In this document: piece by piece, positions 60,406 through 64,000 of the stretch
Position numbering within the stretch: the first letter of the stretch is position 1
Layout of the letters: each line of letters begins with the position of its first letter
DNA from: Bradyrhizobium erythrophlei
GTDB lineage: Bacteria; Pseudomonadota; Alphaproteobacteria; Rhizobiales; Xanthobacteraceae
Length of the DNA: 64,000 nucleotides
Assembly: GCF_900142985.1 (NCBI RefSeq)
Contig: NZ_LT670849.1
Coordinates: 5,720,501 to 5,784,500 of the forward strand
Direction: 5' to 3'
Notes under the pieces: generated by a model
The model's input: the letters and a program-made list of their open reading frames with translations, nothing else
Databases searched by the model: none
Told to the model about the DNA's origin: nothing
Position numbers and translations under genes: made by a program

Positions 60406-61665
60406 CTAGAGTGGTTTCGGATATGGCACGATGTAGAAACCAACGCTCGGCTGGCTCACTTCACCGCTTGCCACCATCTTACCGAGCAGCACGCGAGCAT
60501 TGACCGGCTTCATGCCGGTCAGGTCGGCAATCGCTTTAGGGCTTTGCGCTTCCTTGGCGGCTTTCAGCGCAGCAATGATCTTGCGCCGTTCGTCAGATTT
60601 GCGGACCTCGTCAGCATCGCCAAGGATCGACCATCGGCCCGCGTCAAAGCGCATGGCGGTTTCGATTTCCTCGATATCCCGGCCGCGTCCGTAAATGGTC
60701 GTACCTTTGCCGTCACGATTTAGGACCAAGACCGCGTCAGCCGCGCCCGTTACGCCGTTGGTGCCTGAAACGGCTTCCAAGGGATCGTCGGCCGCCATTT
60801 TGCGAGTATGGGTAACAAGCACGATCGCTAGTCGGTGCTCACTGGCATAGCGCTGTAGCGGCGTGACGGCGTCGTAGTCAGCGGAGTAGGGGTCTTCGCC
60901 TTTCTTCCTTGGTGGCCTGACCTTTAGAAACACATCGATAATCACAAGGCGTGGGCTAGCGCTGGCCAGTCGCCACTTGTCGAGTTCAGCGAGAAGGCCC
61001 GTATCGATGCGTGGCGCAATGGTGCGGACGGTAAGCCGCCCCAAATCAATACCCTGAACCTTGCGGGCCGGGCAGAGGGTCAATAGACGGCTCTGCACAC
61101 GGCGCGGATTGTCTTCAAGTGCCAGGTACAGCACATCACCCTGTTCGCAGTCCACCGAACCCATAGCCTTGCCGCCAGTTGCTACGGCTATGCTCGCATC
61201 GTAAGCCCACCAGCTTTTGCCTAGCTTAGGTTTCCCGGCCAGCACTGTTAGTCCTTCGACCACATAGCCGGGAACGACGTACTCCAGCGGCGCGAAATTC
61301 ATACCGAGAAGTGTTTCGGCATTGATCGAGTCGTCTTTGTTGTTATCGTTTGCTGCGACCGGAAACCACTGAGCGAGTAGGTCATCAATTGTTACCAGCG
61401 ATGACCGTCCGCTCTGAAACGCCTCATGTACCGTTGACCACCATTTCTCGTCGATCAATTGAACTTCGAAACGACGCTTCCAAAAATCATCGGCCCTGTA
61501 ATGGGCGAGCATTCCTCCTGCGACGAGCTTGCCGACTTCGAAAGCAGCGTTCTTTGCGGCTGTTAAGCCGTTTCCTTTCCATTCATTGCCAATCCGATTG
61601 AGAACAATTTGGCCTCTGTCGATCTTCTTGCTCGAAACGCTTTCGTCTACTTTCAAGGCGGTCAT
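60406..61665 (-). CDS. RepA/DnaB-like AAA ATPase
   Basis: From the Met at 61665 the product has 419 residues. The RecA-type ATPase core has Walker A AGKPKLGKSWW near 143-153, Walker B RLVIIDVFLK and a later VLVTHTRK sensor-like strand. This matches plasmid RepA helicases such as that of RSF1010 and phage/island AAA_25 proteins. The C-terminal 70 residues fit a winged helix (RRKIIAALKAAKEAQSPKAI). It probably drives replication or unwinding of the excised element. The start is preceded directly by the stop of the neighbouring gene. Confidence 0.85.
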   Translation of the reverse strand: MTALKVDESVSSKKIDRGQIVLNRIGNEWKGNGLTAAKNAAFEVGKLVAGGMLAHYRADDFWKRRFEVQLIDEKWWSTVHEAFQSGRSSLVTIDDLLAQWFPVAANDNNKDDSINAETLLGMNFAPLEYVVPGYVVEGLTVLAGKPKLGKSWWAYDASIAVATGGKAMGSVDCEQGDVLYLALEDNPRRVQSRLLTLCPARKVQGIDLGRLTVRTIAPRIDTGLLAELDKWRLASASPRLVIIDVFLKVRPPRKKGEDPYSADYDAVTPLQRYASEHRLAIVLVTHTRKMAADDPLEAVSGTNGVTGAADAVLVLNRDGKGTTIYGRGRDIEEIETAMRFDAGRWSILGDADEVRKSDERRKIIAALKAAKEAQSPKAIADLTGMKPVNARVLLGKMVASGEVSQPSVGFYIVPYPKPL

Positions 61666-61666
61666 T

Positions 61667-62002
61667 TTAAGCGGCGACTCGCGACGAAAGCGAAAGCTCA
61701 TGCACAAGTGCTCTGACGAACGCTCCGAAATTTGATGACCTATTGAAAAAACCGATCTGCCGTGTGGCCTGATTCACCGCGTTACGCCACACCATCGAAT
61801 TCCAATCAAAATGATCCTTGAGTAACATGAAATCGTCATCGGTCATCTTGGCTGCATCAACAGCCAACTTGTCCAAAGTCTGGGCCGCACGAATATTCCG
61901 GTTATCGTTGTAGTTCGCGGCAATTGATTTGCGCCATAGGGCGGTGCGTTCCAAAACGCGAACGATTGATTCAATGCAGTCTTGCTTAGTTTCGCTATTC
62001 AT
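61667..62002 (-). CDS. hypothetical protein
   Basis: From the Met at 62002 the product has 111 residues, helical and soluble, with no motif I recognise. Its stop codon at 61667-61669 is directly before the start of the ATPase gene (61665), so the two are probably translated from one mRNA. AAA/ATT-rich codon use is unlike the chromosomal genes. A role with the ATPase is an inference. Confidence 0.6.
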   Translation of the reverse strand: MNSETKQDCIESIVRVLERTALWRKSIAANYNDNRNIRAAQTLDKLAVDAAKMTDDDFMLLKDHFDWNSMVWRNAVNQATRQIGFFNRSSNFGAFVRALVHELSLSSRVAA

Positions 62003-62066
62003 AAAAATTCTCAATTTTCAAAAATGTAAGAAATGACCACCGCCCTATGACGACGGATAGGGTGGA

Positions 62067-62384
62067 TTAGGCGGCCAGCAACGACGCTGCCAGCAGCTTT
62101 ACGTATTCGGCGAAGTCGGCGGGCGTTACGTCACCACTGACAATCGAGTCGTTAAGAGTCCGGACTTTGGATTGGAAGGTCGGAGTCAGCGGCTCGTAGA
62201 AGGGCTGAATCTGCGCCCAAAATCCGTCAAGGCTGTCGGACGTGGCAGTGAGAACCAAGGTGTGCAATGTCTGTGCGGCAGACAAGTTGGTGCCGCTCGC
62301 GAAGAGAGTCGCGAAGCGCTCGTTCAACAGTGATTGGAGTGTAAAAAGACAATCTAATTTCAAGATAGTTTCCTTATCAGGCAC
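62067..62384 (-). CDS. hypothetical protein
   Basis: The product is 105 residues, soluble and helical, starting MPDKETILKLDCLFTLQSLL. AAGGAAACTATC lies near the start. It lies upstream of the unknown gene and the ATPase gene with a 64-bp gap, so all three may form one island operon. Both unknown proteins contain an AAQTL-type helix (RAAQTLDKLAV, SAAQTLHTLVL), so they may be distant relatives. Confidence 0.6.
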   Translation of the reverse strand: MPDKETILKLDCLFTLQSLLNERFATLFASGTNLSAAQTLHTLVLTATSDSLDGFWAQIQPFYEPLTPTFQSKVRTLNDSIVSGDVTPADFAEYVKLLAASLLAA

Positions 62385-62441
62385 GCGAAAATGCCGGGGC
62401 GAGCTATCCGGTTTGGAGTTGTTCCAGAATTAAGTGGAAGC

Positions 62442-62609
62442 CTAGCTATCCGTCTTCTTCGGATGCTCGCGGCCTACGTCGGTAGGAGTACGAAACGGTT
62501 TGCCGGAAACCTTGAAGAAGACAATGATTTGCTTGCATGGCTCACAACGGAAAGTGTGGCCATCAGCTTTCATCGGTTCGTTGCAAGCCGGGCATCGCGG
62601 CGTTGTCAT
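62442..62609 (-). CDS. 55-residue zinc-ribbon protein
   Basis: A short frame from the ATG at 62609 encodes 55 residues beginning MTTPRCPACNEPMKADGHTF. It carries two CxxC knuckles, CPAC and CEPC (about 16 apart), the pattern of a zinc ribbon. A basic tail (VGREHPKKTDS) follows. It probably binds one zinc ion and nucleic acid or protein. The 5' end and upstream bases recur imperfectly at 63653-63720. Confidence 0.72.
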   Translation of the reverse strand: MTTPRCPACNEPMKADGHTFRCEPCKQIIVFFKVSGKPFRTPTDVGREHPKKTDS

Positions 62610-62642
62610 TAAGCCGATTCAACGCGAACGGCTGCTAGTGGT
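62575..62642. repeat. 68-bp imperfect direct repeat, left copy
   Basis: These 68 bases match 63653-63720 at roughly 85% by eye, including GGTTCGTTGCAAGCCGGGCA exactly. The segment covers the start of the zinc-ribbon gene and its upstream region. The right copy has lost the rest of the gene. Confidence 0.75.
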
Positions 62643-62773
62643 CCAATCACACTAAGGTCAGGGCCGAGTCGTCCGGCTAGTTATGAGCGCCCGCAATTTG
62701 CGGTGTGCGGTCGGGCGCGAAGCCGCTTGCTTGTCGGACGGTAAACAGATGTTTCTAGACATGAAGGGGATTG

Positions 62774-62929
62774 TCACTCTCTCGCTTGCATTTCGGCGTT
62801 CTGCGCAAGCTTGAGCCATTCGCCAGCAACGTGAAGCCATACTTCCTTATCAAGGGGATTTTTGAACTTCTCGGCTACCTGTCGGGCTTCCTCGGCCCGT
62901 TCTCGGTATTGCGTCGCATCTTCAGACAT
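62774..62929 (-). CDS. 51-residue helical protein
   Basis: From the Met at 62929 the product has 51 residues: MSEDATQYRERAEEARQVAE followed by a second amphipathic helix ending EMQARE. Short coiled-coil-like proteins with this exact start style are frequent in Bradyrhizobium genomes, where their function is unknown. The longer in-frame start at 63013 adds aromatic and hydrophobic residues with no coding character. Confidence 0.72.
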   Translation of the reverse strand: MSEDATQYRERAEEARQVAEKFKNPLDKEVWLHVAGEWLKLAQNAEMQARE

Positions 62930-63245
62930 GTGGGTGGCCTTACTGGCTACCCCCCACCTAAGCGGCTTCCACTCAAGAAAAATACTAAATTCAAATTTGG
63001 AAACTAACTCCAAGATTTAAGGGAGCCCGTTTTGGACAGATGCTAGCTTAGGTTACCCGCTTCCATCGTTACCCCCAATGCCCTGCGGGCAACGGCTCCG
63101 ATCTAATAGACCGGGGCCGTTTTATTTTCGGGCGCTCGGGAAGGCGAACTATGACGGTGCTGTAGCGGACTCGAATAGAAAAATAATAGCCTCTTTGTTT
63201 TTGAGAAAAATCAAATCAGGCCACTCCGCGACGAAGGCGGTATTA
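62930..63245. other. intergenic region with terminator
   Basis: About 316 bp between minus-strand small genes contain no supported gene. A plus-strand terminator-like hairpin is at 63092-63128 (listed separately). Confidence 0.4.
63092..63128 (+). terminator. terminator-like hairpin
   Basis: Arms ACGGCTCCG / CGGGGCCGT (one G-T pair) enclose an 11-nt loop and are followed by TTTATTTT. No plus-strand gene ends here; it may stop a small non-coding transcript or be a remnant. Confidence 0.6.
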
Positions 63246-63353
63246 CTACTTGATGCGGTTTCGTTCCCAAGCGTCCTTGATTTCACAGACGACGATTATC
63301 AATATGGTCAGCACCACGATAGGAGCGATCAACGTTGCCAACGTCGTAAGCAT
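63246..63353 (-). CDS. 35-residue membrane protein
   Basis: A short minus-strand frame from the ATG at 63353 (GGAGGGCTGCAAAAA just upstream) encodes 35 residues. MLTTLATLIAPIVVLTILII forms one transmembrane helix and EIKDAWERNRIK a polar cytoplasmic or periplasmic tail. The ribosome site is good. It could be a small phage- or element-type membrane protein. Confidence 0.55.
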   Translation of the reverse strand: MLTTLATLIAPIVVLTILIIVVCEIKDAWERNRIK

Positions 63354-63483
63354 TTTTTGCAGCCCTCCGAGCGACGATGCCCGAAACGTGCAGAGCGTGA
63401 GTGTGCTCCAAGGTCGCTGCGAATATTCGCAGGCTGGAAGTGGGCCACCATCCAGTTGCGGGTGGCGTTAGCTAAGGTCGTAA

Positions 63484-63636
63484 ATGAAAAAACCCGTCGT
63501 CAATCCACCAGAGCGCGACTGCCCGGAATGTATGGGTGGCGGCTATACGGTTGCGCCACACCCAACGCGGCCCGGAGTCAAGATTTATAGGGAATGCAAG
63601 GAGTGCCGTGGCAAAGGACGTGTTGCCGCTAGTTGA
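63484..63636 (+). CDS. 50-residue DnaJ-type zinc-finger protein
   Basis: The frame from the ATG at 63484 encodes 50 residues starting MKKPVVNPPERDCPECMGGG. Two CxxCxGxG-type knuckles, CPECMGGG and CKECRGKG, match half of a DnaJ-type zinc domain and can hold one zinc ion. The rest of DnaJ is absent. Similar small proteins are known in Bradyrhizobium genomic islands. The function is unknown, perhaps a chaperone- or RNA-linked zinc module. Confidence 0.75.
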   Translation: MKKPVVNPPERDCPECMGGGYTVAPHPTRPGVKIYRECKECRGKGRVAAS

Positions 63637-63652
63637 AGGCGACGGCCTTAAT

Positions 63653-63720
63653 GGTTCGTTGCAAGCCGGGCATCGCGGCGGTGTCATAGGGTCGAGTCAA
63701 CGCAAACGGCGGCTCGCGGT
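63653..63720. repeat. 68-bp imperfect direct repeat, right copy
   Basis: This matches 62575-62642 with about 10 differences. On the minus strand it contains an equivalent of the zinc-ribbon start (MTPPRCPACNEPL), but the frame soon runs into the 50-residue zinc-finger gene on the other strand, so the gene copy is a remnant. Confidence 0.75.
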
Positions 63721-63773
63721 TCGATCACAAATCGGAGCGTTCTCGCATGGGCAGCAAGGCGTGGTGAGGCAGC

Positions 63774-63806
63774 AAAGAAAACCCCAGCCGATGGGGTCGG
63801 CTGGGG
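63774..63806 (-). terminator. rho-independent terminator
   Basis: Nine-bp arms CCCCAGCCG (63782-63790) and CGGCTGGGG (63798-63806) are followed on the minus strand by TTTTCTTT. It probably ends the partial gene at 63911-64000. Confidence 0.8.
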
Positions 63807-63910
63807 AGGCTGTGAGACGTGGTCCCGCGTAAGCAGGGGGTGCGGTACGGGATCACGCCAAGAAAATGGTCTGGGCGTGGAGATAGTTCCTATTATTTTC
63901 GGTTTCGTAT

Positions 63911-64000
63911 TCACGCACCGGGCTGGCGCGCCAATTCCGGGATTTCGACGTAGCTCTGGTGCAGCGTTATGGGCTGTTTTCGTCCATCGAAAAGCACTCG
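63911..64000 (-). CDS. C-terminal end of a gene truncated by window end
   Basis: The minus strand frame entering from the right edge reads RVLFDGRKQPITLHQSYVEI and ends PELARQPGA with a TGA at 63911-63913. Coding character is good and a minus-strand terminator follows 100 bp later, so it is probably the end of a real island gene. The family is unknown from 29 residues. Confidence 0.4.
   Translation of the reverse strand, partial: RVLFDGRKQPITLHQSYVEIPELARQPGA

Larger units (their letters stand above)
57156..64000. mobile_element. putative integrated genomic island adjoining tRNA-Thr (right end outside window)
   Basis: From the tRNA rightward there is a change in style. GC content drops, genes are small and mostly unknown, and gene order is unlike the surrounding chromosome. 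A large-serine-recombinase remnant reads antisense into the tRNA, and an AAA ATPase of plasmid-replication type with an iteron-like array lies at 60.3-61.7 kb. These point to an integrated element. The right attachment site was not found before position 64000, so the true extent is unknown. Confidence 0.6.

Noticed and set aside
63078..63590. 170-residue plus-strand frame in the island
   Set aside because: It overlaps a terminator-like hairpin, a better-supported 35-residue minus-strand gene and the zinc-finger gene; amino-acid composition is random-like.

Overview
The window looks like chromosomal DNA of a Bradyrhizobium-type alphaproteobacterium. It is GC-rich, and almost every gene is of a family typical of Nitrobacteraceae: DUF3126, DUF2336, DUF2059, PAS_5, BTLCP transglutaminase-like, tandem PilZ, OpgC, Omp31-type beta-barrel, and many small secreted proteins. 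There is also a match to the TTAA-N7-TTAAC CtrA box of alphaproteobacteria. No database search was possible, so genus is inferred from gene content and sequence style.

Layout. 1-8.5 kb: membrane and hydrolase genes, cysE, a DUF3126 gene, a gamma-carbonic anhydrase, a Gly-rich secreted protein and a dienelactone hydrolase. 8.7-12.9 kb: a four-gene oxidoreductase operon (SDR, aldo/keto reductase, NmrA-like, SRPBCC) divergent from its likely LysR regulator. 13-21.5 kb: BTLCP peptidase, cupin, PilZ, MFS, zinc dehydrogenase, OpgC, DUF2059, PAS_5, and a probable structured non-coding RNA beside a CtrA box. 21.6-25.4 kb: a complete xylose-type ABC importer (xylH-xylG-xylF). 25.5-32.6 kb: rhomboid protease, CBS protein, patatin, a cell-surface protein, a PAS-GGDEF-EAL gene broken by one base, and a nitroreductase. 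32.7-46.1 kb: housekeeping genes thrS, yidD, a SufU/NifU-like scaffold, folE and hisI, interrupted by transporters, two secreted ClpP/crotonase-fold proteins and hydrolases. 46.2-50.8 kb: lytic transglycosylase, DUF2336, Hpt, response regulator and NAD kinase. 51-57 kb: S10 peptidase, TPR protein, His-rich protein, lipoprotein, outer-membrane protein and small genes.

A tRNA-Thr(UGT) at 57.16 kb marks the left edge of an island that runs to the window end. The island carries a decayed large serine recombinase reading antisense into the tRNA, a RepA/DnaB-like AAA ATPase with an iteron-like TGTAA array beside its 3' end, and several very small proteins including two zinc-binding ones.

The most striking non-genic signal is a dispersed family of paired-hairpin elements of about 160-170 bp, with five complete copies and one truncated copy. 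Each copy has two long imperfect stem-loops (A and B) facing each other across a 13-14 nt AT-rich linker. Each stem has a 3-4 nt (usually TTT) bulge on its linker-proximal arm and a CTAG/CTGG-type foot. Two sequence subfamilies exist. In each copy both hairpins belong to the same subfamily, and the arms stay complementary despite sequence divergence. I do not recognise this family as a named element. It is my best candidate for something undescribed in this window.
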